A DNA stretch of 64,000 bases from Hevea brasiliensis (GCF_030052815.1 NC_079505.1:79400330-79464329), one strand, 5' to 3'; counted from the first letter of the stretch, positions 11,573 through 25,665 are shown. A program made the numbers and translations. Notes: generated from the sequence alone by a model not told the origin.

Positions 11573-14500
11573 GATGAGAAAAAAAAAACTTACTCATTCT
11601 GTGTGCTTGTTAATTTCCATGTCTTGTTTGTATGTACACGCAAGTCCACTACCATGCAGAGATCGATATGAGGTCAATTTTCCTTTTTTTTTTTTTTTCT
11701 CTCTGAGTTAATGGATAGTGACAATGTATGTTTGGAAGAAAGTACAAAAGAAAATAATGATAACATGACCGCATATACCCAAGCAGATAAGAAGAAAGAG
11801 GGAACAGTACCTTCACTTCTATCTGTTATAGTTTTCGTTTAATGGAAGAAAAAATCCAATTGTCCTTCCTGAAACTGACATTGCCATTATTTTCAAATTT
11901 CAATAGGGTTAAATACTTCACCTACTGTTTTGGACTTTTGGGTTTTCCTAATGCTGATGTCTACAAAATCAATTTTTGAGGGAACCGAGGACACAGTCAA
12001 GAGTGTGTAAACAGACCAAGATACTGTCTTAGCTTCCTGGTGGTTTGCTGAGCGTAAGAATAGGGCCCAAAATAGACCACCCAATCAGTTGGTTGCCTAT
12101 TGTATATTGAAAAGAAAAAAATTATTGAAACACAAGGACCAAATGTAGTTGTCAGTATGAAGAGTGAGTTTAGATCAGTATATCAAGATTGATTAGCACA
12201 GTATTACACACGGCACAAAAATAAATTAAACAAAGGTGTAACGAAGGGTTATGAATAACTCAAATTGTGGAATAAAAAAATAACAACGCAACAGTCAAAG
12301 CATAACTTATAGTTATACTACGTTTCTTTTCTTTTTGGTAACATATTACATTTCTTTTTCTGACCATTGACACTCAAGAGTTTTTTTTTTTTTTTCTTTT
12401 TTCCTTAGAGGTAAACACATGTAGGGACATTCACATCCCTTAACAAAATAATGATAATTTTATTAAAATATATTAATTAATATAAATTATTCACGCACAT
12501 ATTTTTATTCATGTGAGAGTTTAAAAGCTCAATCCCATTAGAAAATTTATGCGAGTTGAGCCACACTCACACATTTCGGTGTTACCCTTTTGACTTTAAA
12601 TTTTTTTTTCGAAGGTAGATATATCCTTGACAAAACCATGTCTTGTTAAGAATTTGAGGGTAGGGAATTAAGAATACTTTTCTTGTTAACAATCCATCTT
12701 TATTTGTAAGAATGGCCAGTCTGCTTAGCACTGCAAAATGGACTGCTTCTTTTGCAACCCGCGCGCTGGCATTTGCTGCGCTGGACTGCTAGAGCTTGCA
12801 TAGAAGAAGCTGCTTGCGTGCTTCTATTGAGTGAAAAGTGGGTCTAAATTATCTTCCCCATTCAATTTTGAGACCTTCGGAAGAACTCAGCAGATTTACT
12901 GAGTTTAGCTGACACTGTAACTTTCTACAATAGTAGCAACGCTTCCAATAAATAATTAAACATTTTCAACACTAAACCAAGTAATCTGCTTGGGATAAGA
13001 AAAGATGGATAAAGAATCAAGGCAAATAGAAGAGGAGTGTAACGAGTTATTAAACCGGGAAAATGCGAAAACTATTAAAATATACTACCGTGATGTTTTT
13101 GTTTTCTTAGTGGTAGTATATTATATCGATATTGAAGCCTTTTTTTGTTTGGCGGGCATACAGAGTCGGGGGCGGCGAAGGCGCGGCATTGGACGTCATC
13201 TGAGAGGCCATCACAGTCGTCAACGAACACTCATCGCAATAGTTTCAGCTCTCTTTCTTCCTCCCAGTCTGTCTCTTTCTCCTTGCAAGTCTTTGTTTTC
13301 TCTTATTCATTTTTTCCTCTTTTGTTTGTCTTTTCGTTAACAGCTAATGATGATGGGTTGTGTGGCTAATTTAACAGACCATCAGGGCAGAATGGCCAGA
13401 GCTTTATAGAAATGATAAAATCAGCAAAAGTTAGTTCCCAGGATGATAATTCAGATGACGAGGAGTTCAATCTTAAGAAAGAAAGCCCTTCACTTATGCG
13501 TAAAGGTCTGTTTCATATGCTTGCCTCTACTGTTATAAAATAATCCCGCAGAAATTTTGGATTTGAGCTATGGTTTTTACTGGCTGACCAACAGTTTCAT
13601 ATTTTATTGGGGTTTATTTGCCCTCTCGAAGTGGTTTGTCAGAGATGCTAGAGCTGCCTTTCTATGCAATTGATTCAATCACCTTTTAATTTACAGGGGA
13701 ATTGAGGGTAAAAGTGGATGGAAAGCGCACCGAACAGAAAGCTAACACGCCACGATCAAAACATTCTGCCACTGAGCAACGGAGGAGGAGCAAAATAAAT
13801 GATAGGCATGTATCAACTGCTGCTCACTGCAATATCTAATAATCTGTTTCTTTTAATTTTCTACTTTCTGTTTGTTGGATGAGATGTTGGGATTCAGCTA
13901 TTTAACCAATTGAATAATGGATAAAATGATAAGAGTGCTCCAAAAAATTACTTATCTGAAACTGGCATCCTCACACTGCAGGTTCCCTTCCTCTTTTTTT
14001 TTTTTATTTATTTTTTTATTTTTTATTTTTTTTTTATGTACACTCACTTTGACGTCCTTTATTTTAACTGGTTAAATTATGAAGTTTGATGGACATAAAA
14101 CAAGAAAAGGCCTATGATAGAGCTAAGTTCCGTCTCTTTTTGTTGAATTAAATTCCTACAATATATTATGAAGTAGTTTTTTACTTCCAGAAAGAAGTAC
14201 ATAAGAAATAATAGGTATGGGGGCTTATTACTGCTGTGCTTGGCATTGTAGTCCCTCTGGAAATTGGATGCAATTAATGCGGTCTTTCACTGTAAATGCT
14301 TTTGCCAACAATATGGTGTACTTAATAACCTGTGAACTTTTCTCTTTTTCTATTTTTGGCAAATAACCTGTGAAGTTACTCATGCAGATTTCAGATGTTG
14401 AGAGAACTCATTCCACACGGCGACCAAAAGAGAGACAAGGCATCTTTCCTTTTAGAGGTACAAGAAGTGCTAATAATTATCCTTTCTTTCTTTACAATGT

Positions 14501-16309
14501 ACAGTATAATGTGATTTTGAATGATGGGGTGTCTGAATATTTTTGCAGGTTATAGAGCACATTCAGTTTTTACGGGAAAAAGTACAAAAATATGAAGGGT
14601 CTTACCAGGGATGGAACCATGAACCTGCAAAATTGGTGCCATGGGTGAACTTCTATATTTGCCTTGTCATGACTGAATTACTGCTGGTTATCACTGTAAC
14701 ATAATAGTTGACCTGCCCTTTGTTTAAAACAGGGAAACGGTAACAGGCCTACAGAAAGTTATATCGATCAATCTCGTGGGATGAATAGTGGTGCTGGTCC
14801 TGAATTAGTATCTACTGCAAAGTTAGACGAGAAAAATATCACCCTCTCTCCAACCATTCCGGGAAGTACACAGAACCCAGTAGAATCTGATATGAGGTCG
14901 GCTACTGCCTTCAAACTGTTGGATCACCGTCCTGAAATGACAAATAAAGCGATGCCTTTTCCTATGGCACTGAAGCCAAACTACTTCAATTCTGGTAGAA
15001 GTGGTGATGCAGTGGCTCAAGTTTCACCGAGGCTGGTATCAGATGCCGAGAACGGGGCATATCAACCTCAAACCCCATCACATCATGTCAGATCATGTAT
15101 CAGTGACGGAGGTGTTGCCGGTGATAAGCTGAAAGAACAGGAGCTGAGCATTGAAGGTGGTACAATTAACATCTCAAGTGTGTACTCACAAGGGTGAGTT
15201 TATGTTTACAGTTCACACTTGTTTAGTTTGTGGATGTCCTTGCTTGGAATTCGAACCTCTCTTGGGTTTTTGCATTTTCGTGGATTCTAAAGCTGTGGTT
15301 TATGTTCAATTTCCATCGGAAAAGTTAGTATATTTAGATCTTCTAAGAAAATCACCAAACTAAATTACATCTTCTGGCTACATAGGGGTCGGAAATTTCT
15401 AGTCTAGTTTTCAAATGCATGTTTGCTTATTGATCTCGTCCTTCGATTGTTTACCTCTGCCTGCATGTTTATATTAGACAATCCCTAGTAAGGGCTAGAG
15501 ATTACACATGGTACTACCACATTCTGAGATATTGAATCTTCATCTATATAGCTTTTATTGCGAATGCATTAGTCCTGTTAAGAAAGGTTAGAAGACACTT
15601 TTGGCCAGGGCTCTTTATATGACTTGTTTCTCATTTATCCTAAAGTTGTATTTAGTGGACAGCCTACTCCTTCGCCATAAGAATATGACATACTCATTTG
15701 TCATTAGGTTCACAATAACAGTGTTATTTCCAAATATTTAGAAAATTGTGCTAATTCTTACATAAAAAAAAAAAAAGAAAGAAAAACTCTCTACAGTTGA
15801 CCAAACAATTTGATTGCTTTGCATATTTATACTTCCACAATCCATCTGGATAGGCTTGGCACTAAGCTGTAGACTAAACGACTAGTCGTTTTCCCATCGT
15901 GCAAAACTTTCTCTGCAGTCCTCTATCAAGGGTTTAGGTTGCATACTGGGTTAAATAACAGACATAATATGGCATTATGCAGGTTGCTAAATACTCTGAC
16001 ACAGGCACTGCAGAGTTCTGGAGTAGATTTGTCGCAGGCCAGCGTCTCAGTGCAAATTGAGCTTGGAAAGCGAGGAAATAGAAGACCAATTATTCCAGCA
16101 TCCATTGTTAAGGTTTATTGACAAAGTCTTCGCATTACTCAGAAATACCCTTTGCATATGACCATGAACAGCGGAGCTGATCTTTGTTTTTCATGTTACC
16201 ACAGGATAATGAGGTTCCCTCAAGCAACCAAGGGACAATACGGCCAAGAGCATCAAGCGGAGAGGAATCCCATCAAGCCTCAAAGAAGATCAAGACAAGT
16301 AAAAGTTAG
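9600..16309 (+). CDS. BIM1: BIM1-type bHLH transcription factor (BES1-interacting Myc-like protein 1)
   Basis: Eleven coding exons give a 565-aa protein (Arabidopsis BIM1 is about 530 aa): 9600-9639, 9786-9863, 11136-11513, 13164-13266, 13378-13505, 13697-13805, 14388-14457, 14549-14644, 14733-15193, 15983-16112, 16205-16309. The start [10 protein letters not shown], then [14 protein letters not shown] and [11 protein letters not shown], are BIM1 hallmarks. The bHLH spans about residues 265-318: basic region H265, E269, R272, R273, helix 1 through [10 protein letters not shown], loop GDQKRDKAS, helix 2 [11 protein letters not shown]. The C-terminal SSVYSQGLLNTL...SVSVQIEL block is the conserved BIM tail, thought to aid dimerisation. 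By family, BIM1 binds E-boxes in the nucleus with BES1/BZR proteins in brassinosteroid responses. All introns are GT-AG except intron 6 (13806-14387), which starts GC. The leader has two uORFs. Homology is from recognition, not a search. Confidence 0.93.
11535..11566 (+). repeat. Poly-T run in BIM1 intron 3
   Basis: Thirty-two consecutive T shortly after the exon 3 donor at 11514. A simple homopolymer, possibly length-variable. Confidence 0.9.
13806..14387 (+). other. GC-AG intron inside the bHLH domain of BIM1
   Basis: The reading frame through the basic region and helix 1 is kept only if exon 6 ends ...AATGATAG (13805) and exon 7 begins ATTTCAG (14388). The intron therefore starts GCATGT and ends TGCAG. 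The nearest GT (13810) would shift the frame and destroy helix 1. GC-AG introns are a known minority class in plants. Confidence 0.85.
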
Positions 16310-17976
16310 TACAGAAGTGTCATAATATTTCTCTTTTTTTTTTCCCTTAATTTATTCATTTTTTTTGATAGCCTGTGTCGTCATGGGAGTTTATGCATGT
16401 CTTTTCCTGGTTTATATAAACTACCCAGTTGAGAGCAAGACGATTGTACATGTATAGGTTTGTTGGGATGCACAGAATTCCTAACAAACGAATTTGTATT
16501 ATTCATTTTGTTTTTGTGTATCCTCATATAGGCTTTTCCATATTCTAACGCTGAGAAGCAGTTTTTTCACTAAATCTTCCATTCTTGTGAAGTATCTAAA
16601 CCATTAACTTTTATTCTTATCGACAATTTGACATCATTTTGTATTAGATATTGTACTTATCTCATGAACTTGTGCATATATATAAATGTTTAGAAAATAA
16701 AAATAATGCTGTTTATTCCTGGACATTTCAGGAAAAGATGAAAGCATGACACCATGTTTTGCCTGCAGAATTGCAATGCATACACAAAATTTAATTGAAA
16801 GCCATTTTTTTTTACTTAAAAAAGGGACCAGCAGATTAATTATAATGAACCCATGGCATCCATGTCAAAATTATTTACAATTTTCAATTTGACCTCCGGA
16901 ACCCGTATTGTACATATACATTTGTACGACTCTTTCCCTCGATTCTTCAAAACTCTAAATCCATTTGTGCACTAGTAAATAGTAGATAGTAATGAAATAT
17001 AATCAAAACTCTAACACTGATAATTAATATAGTAATTAAAGGCATGGGATTTGGAATTATAAAAGTTAGACAAGGCGAAAATCCATATAATCAATTGAAT
17101 TTGCTATATGCACTCCCATTGTTGAGTTGAAGTATATCCGCGATATATTTTCTCTACCCTTTTCAGGTTTTAGCCTTTCATTTCTACCATCAACTATGGC
17201 TACCCTTGCCCTCTTCGGGCAGAGGTGGCTATTTCCCTTGTTCGGAGTGTGAGTTTTTCCCTCCTTACCTCCGAACAGGGTTATTAATAATTTTTGGCTT
17301 GTTTTGCAATAGATCGGGCTTATTGGAGAGGGTTTTGGAGGGATTTGTCTTGCTCCTACCAAGAGGAGAATCACTTTGTGTCTTCAACTTGTTTGGTGAT
17401 GCAAGCTAGCTGTAGGTAGATTTGCATGTTCCTAGCATTTCATTTGAAGAGTTTGAGTGGTGTTTCTGAGGTGCTAGCAAACCTTTGTTTAGAAATGGCT
17501 ATAGAATGGCAAGAGGGAGTAGAAGTCAGGTGGGTGGTACCTTGTGGGTTTGTGTTGGAAGTCCAAATGGTCCTCGGAAGGCATGAGTGAATCACCAAAG
17601 AGATCTTCCAACTCCTCCTCTACTAGTTAATGTGATGTAATGGCGGCAGCGTTTTTGTTGCTTTTGGCCGTCTCTTGAGGCTTAGTTCAGGGTTTCCTTA
17701 TTCCTGGGCTTGTGCTTCTTATATCTGGGTTTAGCATTCATCTTCTGGTAGCTGGATTCGGCTGTATTTGAGTTAGAATTTTTTTTAAACATCGACTCAG
17801 TTTGTTCTATCTGTTTATAATGAGTTCCTTACTTTTTATTTGATTCTCAAAAATATATTTAACATTTAAAAAAAAAAACTGAATTTACTATTATATATTT
17901 CATATAAATTAATATAACACAAGCAGAGGGCTTTTTTAAAATTATAAACAAAAAGAAAAAATAAAAATTTTAAACC

Positions 17977-18021
<45 letters not shown>

Positions 18022-19500
18022 TTTTGTTTTAGAAAAAAAAATGAAGTGAAAGCAACAGGTTAATTAGCGAGTCTCAACATACACTATTCTAATATGTTTA
18101 AAGGGCAAAGTCACACCTAATTAATACGTCTATTTTTTTAATTGAAATTTATTCAAAACTCATAAAGCAATTCAACAAAACAATCAATGCAAATCCAATT
18201 TGAACTTTGACCATCTCTCATATCGGTGTATAACTTTATTTGACCATAAACGACACGCTAATTTCTCCTATTCTGATAATGTTTACAGAGAAATTATGAA
18301 GTCTTTGAGTTGTATTAATTTAACAGTCTAAATCTTTAAGAAAGTCTTAAGTTTACATAGAGAAGACAAATGTGACTTGTCTACCAATCCCCACCGAGAT
18401 CCTCCGGTCATAATCCGTGCCCTTGGTAAAGCATATTCGGTATCACTAACCATCAATGGCATCGACAAGGAACAAGTGATTGTGGGCCCTCTTAAGCAGT
18501 CTTGTTTATCATAATAATTTTCTTTTTATTCCCAAAAAAAAAAGGTCCCATCACCCTTGCCAAAGCGCTTTGTCAATTAACATTCGGTCTTTGGCTTTAG
18601 CAACTTCATAGAATATTTAATCAAATAATTAAGTTTTTGGACCCAGCGAACTCTCTCAATTATAAAGGGAAATTTAATCATGCAAGGTTGAGTTGCTTTG
18701 CCTTCTACTTGAGTAGAGGCTCGCATATATTTTTCCAAGCATTGTTTTGTTAAATGCAAACAAATTGCTAACTAGATGTGAGGGCGAGGGATCATTTGCA
18801 ATCACATGCCACGTCATGTATATTGAGTCATTCCACCACATGATTTTCGTTCCATCTTATAAACTATCAAAAAGAACGAGCAAACCGACAAAACACATTC
18901 TGGCTTGGCTTGATGCTTACTCCACAGATTATACCCCGCAATCATAACCATAGTCATTAAATTAAATAATTTAAGCATTACACTGTAATTCCAAGGAACT
19001 TGTTTCACGAGGCATTCCAGAGTTCCAGACCCTGCCATTTACATTATAATATGAGCAGTATAAGAATAATAATTTTTTTTAATATATGATATTTGCTAGA
19101 AACTTCACAATATCATGAACCAACCAAGAAAAAAATAAATGGAAGGATGAAGGAGTAACCTTCCTTGAGGCCACCACATCTATATTTGCATCCCTCCGTG
19201 TACAAACCGATTTTTGTTGCTTTCACATCACCCTGTAATGGCAGGGTAGCTTTCTATACACGAATTGGATATTGGCATATAATAAAGATGATAACGTCCC
19301 ATAACCGCTTCCGTAGATCATCTCAGGCTTTCTTCAAGTTTACCAACCCATATTAACTTCTTCATTGCCTCCTCATCACAAAATCTTCCGTTATCACTAT
19401 TAACTCCTGTGTTGAGAAGTGAGCTATCCTTTTATCTGTGGTAAAATCACTAGGACGGTGGTGAAGGCTTAGATAAACATCACAATCTCCTAAATAATTG
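16310..19500. other. BIM1 3' region and intergenic DNA, no supported gene
   Basis: Bases just after 16309 are presumably the BIM1 3' UTR. At 17050-17850 the composition is less AT-rich, with open frames on both strands (17066-17374 minus, 17206-17409 plus). They have no recognisable domain and no clean structure, and may be a decayed retroelement. A (TA)n microsatellite lies at 17979-18019. The rest is AT-rich sequence without supported features, and converges on the 3' end of the minus-strand gene at 19501. Confidence 0.6.
17979..18019. repeat. (TA)n microsatellite
   Basis: About twenty uninterrupted TA units. Confidence 0.95.
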
Positions 19501-22500
19501 TCAACTTGAAGGATCCCAGGGATTCTCTGAAGGCTGTAAACACTCCTCAGGGTTGGAATAGAAATAATCCTCCTCTTTTGGCCTGTCTGGAATCACCAAC
19601 CTATTTACTGGGTTCCCCATCCGATTTGCATGTGATTCTTTTACAGCAGAAGAGAACTCATCCCAACTCAGTGATCCATTGTTGAACCTGTCTATCAGAT
19701 CAACCAAAAGCCTTCTGTCCAGTAAAATTGTCTTCTTGAACCCAAGGAACCTGAAGAAGCATGAAAGGTAACAGAAAGTTAAGATATAGGACTTCACAAA
19801 GAAAAAGGATAGTAAATAATGTAATAACAACCATCAGAAAAAGGAGATTGGGTCAAAAACACATTTGGAAAAATGTTAGGAACCTTCCTCTGTTGAAATA
19901 ACAGTTGCTCCAAAAACCAACAAAAACAAGTTGATCAATTTTCAATGAGAAAAGGATTCTAATTTTGATATTAGTTTCACAGCCAGAACAATAACCCTGT
20001 CTGGATTTAGGGGCATACACAAATTTTAGTCCTCTGACCGAGACAGAAAAATTGGGATCTTATAACTGGAAGGGATATGAATTCCAAAATCATTTATCTG
20101 AAGCCAAAGAAAACCACTAAATTAGTTTTAAAATCACAAAATAACCTGCGATACATAATATATGAACAAATATAAGTGCCAGCAAGACTATACCGTCTAT
20201 GGCCTTCAACAACTTTAGCCATGTTTCCGTCGTATGTGGGGACAAAAATATCACTTTCCAATGAAACAAGATAATCTAAAGCTGCCATCTGGGATGAGTG
20301 ATTCTGGAAAAATCTAAGGTCTGATGATTCCAACAGAGTTTCCTTTCTGACCTGTACAATACAAAATCAAAAGCAACCCATTAATAAAGGAGAAAAAACA
20401 ATAGGTACTAAAGATTTGAGCAGTTGACACCAATTTCAATCTACCAACCAGTTTTGGATAAGCTGCTGCAAGACTTGCCATTCTCCTTTCTCCACCATAT
20501 ATCTCACCCGCTGCAATATAGATCTGCATATTTGGATCTATGTCCAATGCCCTCAATGTAAGGGTTGTTTCCCCTGGTGTCAAAGGGCACAACCCATCTT
20601 TCCTTTTCAAGTCAGAATTTATTATTTTCTCTTTCCACCAAGGATAAGCATATCTGTTTAGATAAGAAAATTATGTAACAGAGTGAGAATCAAATTACTA
20701 TTTCAAGCTGCTAGTGCCAAGTAGTTATTAAAGAGACATGCATGGCTCACCTCATTCTTGTCAATTCTTCTACCTCCTCATTGTTGCAACCTTGACTACA
20801 ACCAGAGAAGGCCAACATGTCCATTTCATATCTGAGGTGAAGTACTAAAAATGGACCATTTTGCCTAAGAAGATTTATAACTCTTTTACCCAACTCCTCT
20901 ATCTGAGAAGTAAATCTCAGAGCACTAAAATTTACACGACAGCGCAATTTCTGAATCTCCAGAGGTTGATGATTATTGGCAAGCCGAGCATCTGTTCTAT
21001 TAAGATGTAAAACTTTGTACTTCTGTATCAAAGGAAGAATCTGCAACCAAAAAAGAATTCCATAAAAATAACAAGAAGCACAAATATAAGAGCCACACAT
21101 TTGACCACAAGCTAGAGGTTCAAAATTGAAGCCAATTAACACATTGGCATTAAGTATTTTTAAGAGTTGTGAACTGCAACACCACAAGGAAAAAAAAAAA
21201 ACAATGGTCGAACCTGGTTATGATAATAAGATATATCAGACCAACTAACAGGTGCCATGGTATAAGTCATCCCTAGCTCCATTCTCCTCTTCAACCTAGG
21301 AGGCAATTCTTTCAATATCCGAACCTCATCTCTCAATGATGTAATGAAATGTTCTACATCAAATATATCTTGAAACTCACTGCAACAACATAAATATCAT
21401 CAGCAAGACAAAAACAAATACATTTTCTCAATAGCTGGAGCAGCATGTAACATCCCGCTGAAATTAAAATTCAATAGCTTCCAGTTTGCGAGGAAATGAG
21501 AATAGACTCACCTGGGGTCAGCCCAAAAGGAAGTTTTATCAAGCTCGGGAACTATAAGTGTTACATTCAAATATCTTGCAATAGCGACCATATCACATAT
21601 CTGATAAGGATAAGAAAAAAATCAGATTAGTAACCAAATATATGCAGAAACAGCATATTTAACAGTAAGATCACCTACACTTATACACACATGTCAAGTG
21701 CAATTTGCTAACCACTCACCGCAGCTCTCATTTGATTAAGACCTCCATTGCATGAAACCATGAGGTAGCCATTGTTCTTGTAAGCTCCTAATGGCAACAG
21801 AACGATATGAATTTAGAAGTTAAACTGAAAGTCACCGATACTTAGTGAGAAAAAGACTAAAAAAAGCACTCAATTTGAATACAGTCAAATATTCAAAACA
21901 TAGAAAAGAGCAACAATCCAAAAACGAGTCACACTCTTGGAGTTTTATCAGAAGCAAAAACAAGTTCTTACATCGAGGGTGCACTGGAAAAAAGTCAGTT
22001 TTAGTTTGCAAATATTCTCCTAAAGGGATAACTTGCACCATCAGGGCTTTTTTTTTTTTGGCAAATACCATCAGGGCTTCATTATATGCAGAACATGCAG
22101 TATTTGCTATCAATTTCATAGACCTTATAGAATGCCTCGTTAATAAATGACAAGCTTCTAGCTCCAAAAGCAACAGTAAGTCTTCTGTGTTTTTGTGCTA
22201 AAAACAATCTAACTAGAAATGGCAAAAGAAAAAAAAAAAAAAAAAGTAGCAAGCAATAAATATAATCTCCAAAAAGGCATCTTCTATATGCCCACAAAGG
22301 AAATTATGAAAATTGCATGAGAAATCACTTCTTTTGAAGGTATTATAATCACGCAAATCATACAATTAAACAATAATAGTATCATTATATACTCACTCTT
22401 CGGTGGAAGCACTCGAGCAGGCACAGCGAGAACTTTCTCCTCCAGGACGGCAGCAGATTCATGCGAGAAACAAGAGGGCCATCCTTTCAAAACCCTAGGT

Positions 22501-22649
22501 CCCCACATCTCACCGATCGTCGTCAATTGAACGACACATGTCCACAACAACACCGACGTGGTGGCGCGTATCATCCACATCTTCATTTTTGATCTCGATA
22601 TACTCTTCACCTTCTCTACTCCTTTCACCATTCCGTTTACCATTCCCAT
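19501..22649 (-). CDS. GDP-fucose O-fucosyltransferase family protein
   Basis: Eight coding exons on the minus strand: 22649-22397, 21787-21720, 21600-21512, 21379-21214, 21040-20751, 20653-20449, 20351-20194, 19750-19501, giving 492 aa. All introns are GT-AG and the phases agree. Order: basic N-terminus, a single hydrophobic segment (about 25-46) typical of a type II Golgi signal anchor, the plant-specific [16 protein letters not shown] block, GGLNQMR at 99-105 (nucleotide-sugar loop), HLRYE at 260-264 (the HxRxE-like core), then [44 protein letters not shown] and GHRR. The tail [19 protein letters not shown] matches the Arabidopsis At1g14020/At2g03280 subgroup. The family transfers fucose from GDP-fucose; the exact acceptor here is unknown. 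An in-frame upstream ATG at 22718 would add 23 basic residues; I prefer 22649 by resemblance to relatives. Confidence 0.93.
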
Positions 22650-23290
22650 CCCCTTCTCTCTTTCTCTTCTCTTCCCAATTTCACCACTCTTTCTCTCACT
22701 CCTTTCTATCCTGCACATTTCTCTCCATTTTGCACTATCCTTTCCAAACGACAAGTCGTTAATACTTCTCTCAAATTTTGAACAATGTACGATCCGTAAC
22801 GGCAACAGATAGCCTTCCTTTGCGATGAATGAAATCGAATCAAGCAGGAAAATGTAAAGCTTTGCTTGTTCAGCTATTTTTCCTATTAGAATCTTCAAGA
22901 TCCAAAATTGCCAAAAATAGAACCAAACCAGATCAAGGGGGGGAAAAAAACAAGAAAAAGACAAATCCTTATCTAACGCATCAAATGATAACTCGATTCC
23001 TCGTCGAATTCTCAAATTCCTTCCCCAATTTACCTCTAAGAAGTTTTGTTTACTCTCTCATTACCCCAAATCATCAGCTTCAAACTCCACCAATCCAAAA
23101 CTCGGAAAGAATTAAAAAAAAAAAAAGAGGAACAAATCTTAATCAAAGCGACCTCAGACTCCTTGAGGATCTCATCAATCTCCCGGCGAGGTAGATTGCG
23201 AAAAAGCCGCCCGAAAGTGTAGCCGGCGTTCACAAAAGCATACAGACAGAAAAAGACAGCAAGAGAGAAAGAGAGTTATTACAACGAGAC
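22650..23290 (-). promoter_or_regulatory. Probable 5' leader of the O-fucosyltransferase gene
   Basis: Less AT-rich than the flank, purine-rich on the transcribed strand (a GAGA-type stretch near 23255-23275). The open frame continues upstream of the start without a stop to beyond 23000, but its predicted residues have no family likeness. The transcription start is not defined. Confidence 0.4.
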
Positions 23291-25616
23291 GCAGAACGCG
23301 TTGTGGCCGAGATAAAAGCTATAGGTGTGAGCACACCGCTTGATCACGCCCGGTACTCCCACCCTGTTTTTTCCCTTCTCATAACAAACCATGGTTACGG
23401 TTGACAGCAGGTTACGTGTTGACTCTAGTCAAGTTGTGAGAATACCAACCAATAAATGGTAGCCAGCTGAATCCTGATACGACGGGACCCAATGGAATTA
23501 TGTGTCTTCGACGTGGCTTCTCACGCAGCCGTCAAGATTGATCACGTGGCTTTTTTAGATTTCGGGCACATCAGGCTCCGTACAACGGGTTGGTTTTAGT
23601 TCCTTATCGCCTTTTGGGTTCGGGTCATTTACGGAGATACGCCGACAAAATATCGCGAGAAATTTCGAGAGTTTCGCCGGGGATTGGATGAACAATTAAA
23701 TATAAAAAAGTTGAAGCTAAATTTTAATTTTTAATTTTTCATGAAAATATAATCTATCTTAATAATTTTATATTTACATAAAATCAAAATAAAATGAAAA
23801 TTATAAATATATAGAATTTATTTTTTTCATTTTAAAAAAATTTATTAATAAAAAATAAAAACTTTCTTTCAATCAGAGTTTTAATAATAGTTTAAGATTA
23901 TTCATCTTAAATTAGAGTGTGGTTGTACAAATATATGTAATTATTAATTATTTTTATTTATATATTTTTTAATTTTAATATATAAAAATAATATAATATT
24001 TAAATTATTATTAATTATTTTTTATTTTATTTTTATTACTCTTATCTTTCAAGCTTTTTAATAAAAATTTCATAATAAAAATAATTAAAATCTATTTATA
24101 TAATATAGATATAAATATATATTAAATTATTATAAATTACTTTATAATAATACTCTTATTTTAGTAGTAATAGTATAATTATTAAATAATTTATAATTTA
24201 TATATAATAAAAGATGTTATAGTTTAATTTATATATATTTTTAAATTTAATATATAAAATAATGTAATGTTTAAATTTTTTTATTAATTATTTTAAATTT
24301 TATTTTATTGCTTTTATCTCTCAAATTTTTTAATAATAATTTTATAATAAAAATAACTAAAATCTATTTACTATTAAATAAATTATAACTTATATATAAT
24401 AGAGAATATCATGTAATAATATTATAAAAAATATCACATATTAATTATATAATAATATTATAAAAAAATATCATAAATCAAATTTTTAAAAATAACTTTT
24501 ATATATATATATATATATACACTAGATTGATATGAAAGACTACATCCGAATAATTTTATTAAAATTTATAATTTATTTTTACGTTTAAATTCAGTAAATT
24601 TAGGTATTAATTTTTTTGACATTTTATAAATTTTATAATAAATATGAAATATTTTATTTAGTAATTTAGTCTGACTTTTATTAATTTGAAGGTGTCAAAT
24701 TTAATTTTTTATTAATAAAAATATATTAAAAAAATTCCTGGACTGTGATACTTTCTTATTAGTTAGATATAATAGAAATTTTAGTTGACAAAAAATTGTG
24801 ATACTCCTACAATAAAGATAAGAAAACCCATTTGTTTATTTAATTTCACCAATTAATTAATTAATTAATTATGGGTAGTTTTTTTGTGCCACATAATTTA
24901 GGTAGATTATAAGTGGCAATGCCATGCATGCATATTGGATGGCCTGTATGATCCTTGTCAATTTCTCATTTTTCCAATAATCGTTATTTTACCGTTCTCC
25001 AAAATTTTCCGTTAGAATTTTAGTAGGTGATTTGGCGCCGTCGCAACAGTGCCAATTGTATTTTTGGATTGTTCCAGATAATCACTCGTCTGACTGGCCG
25101 TCAGTTCCCGTCTCGGTGTCGGTTGCACCGTGCAGACGGAGTTTAACGATTCAACGTGTCAGAACGGTCGAACAATACGAGGCGTGCGATCTCTTCTTCG
25201 AGGACCAGGTGTCAGAATCTCGACGCTTTCAATCATGTGGTAACTTGATTGGGAAAGGAAGTGAGGGCACTGTTCACGCGCCAATCACGCTATGGAATAC
25301 GTGCCAAAATGTTACACGGGCTTGCATTTATTTTTTGAGGAGAGGAAAGTGCAAGCGCTAAAAAGTGTGGTGGGATTGGAGATCGAGATCCAAGGTAGCC
25401 AGGGCAAAGTGAGAAGTGACACCAAAATGTCCTCCCTCCAGTGATGTACGGTACGGTGTCAGTTTCCTTTGCACAACACCAAAATGTACCCTTCAATGCT
25501 TTTTTCTGTTTTTATTGAAATTATTGAAAAGGAATATTCGGATTAATTTTAGTTGATTACTCCATTAATTAGAAGATTATATAATATTCTTAACATATAC
25601 ATAACTCAAATATAAA

Positions 25617-25665
<49 letters not shown>

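Noticed and set aside
13005..13340. 111-codon frame across BIM1 exon 4
   Set aside because: It reads exon 4 in the wrong frame; the family-matching frame runs 13166-13264 and splices at 13266.
14823..15020. Minus-strand frame inside BIM1 exon 9
   Set aside because: Shadow of the real coding exon on the other strand.
22284..23015. 243-codon minus-strand frame as one long protein
   Set aside because: Only the part from 22649 to 22397 matches the O-fucosyltransferase family; the upstream part is leader and the downstream part is intron 1.
25032..25361. 109-codon frame in a GC-richer patch
   Set aside because: No motif, no conserved termini and no splice partners. It may be a promoter or repeat fragment.
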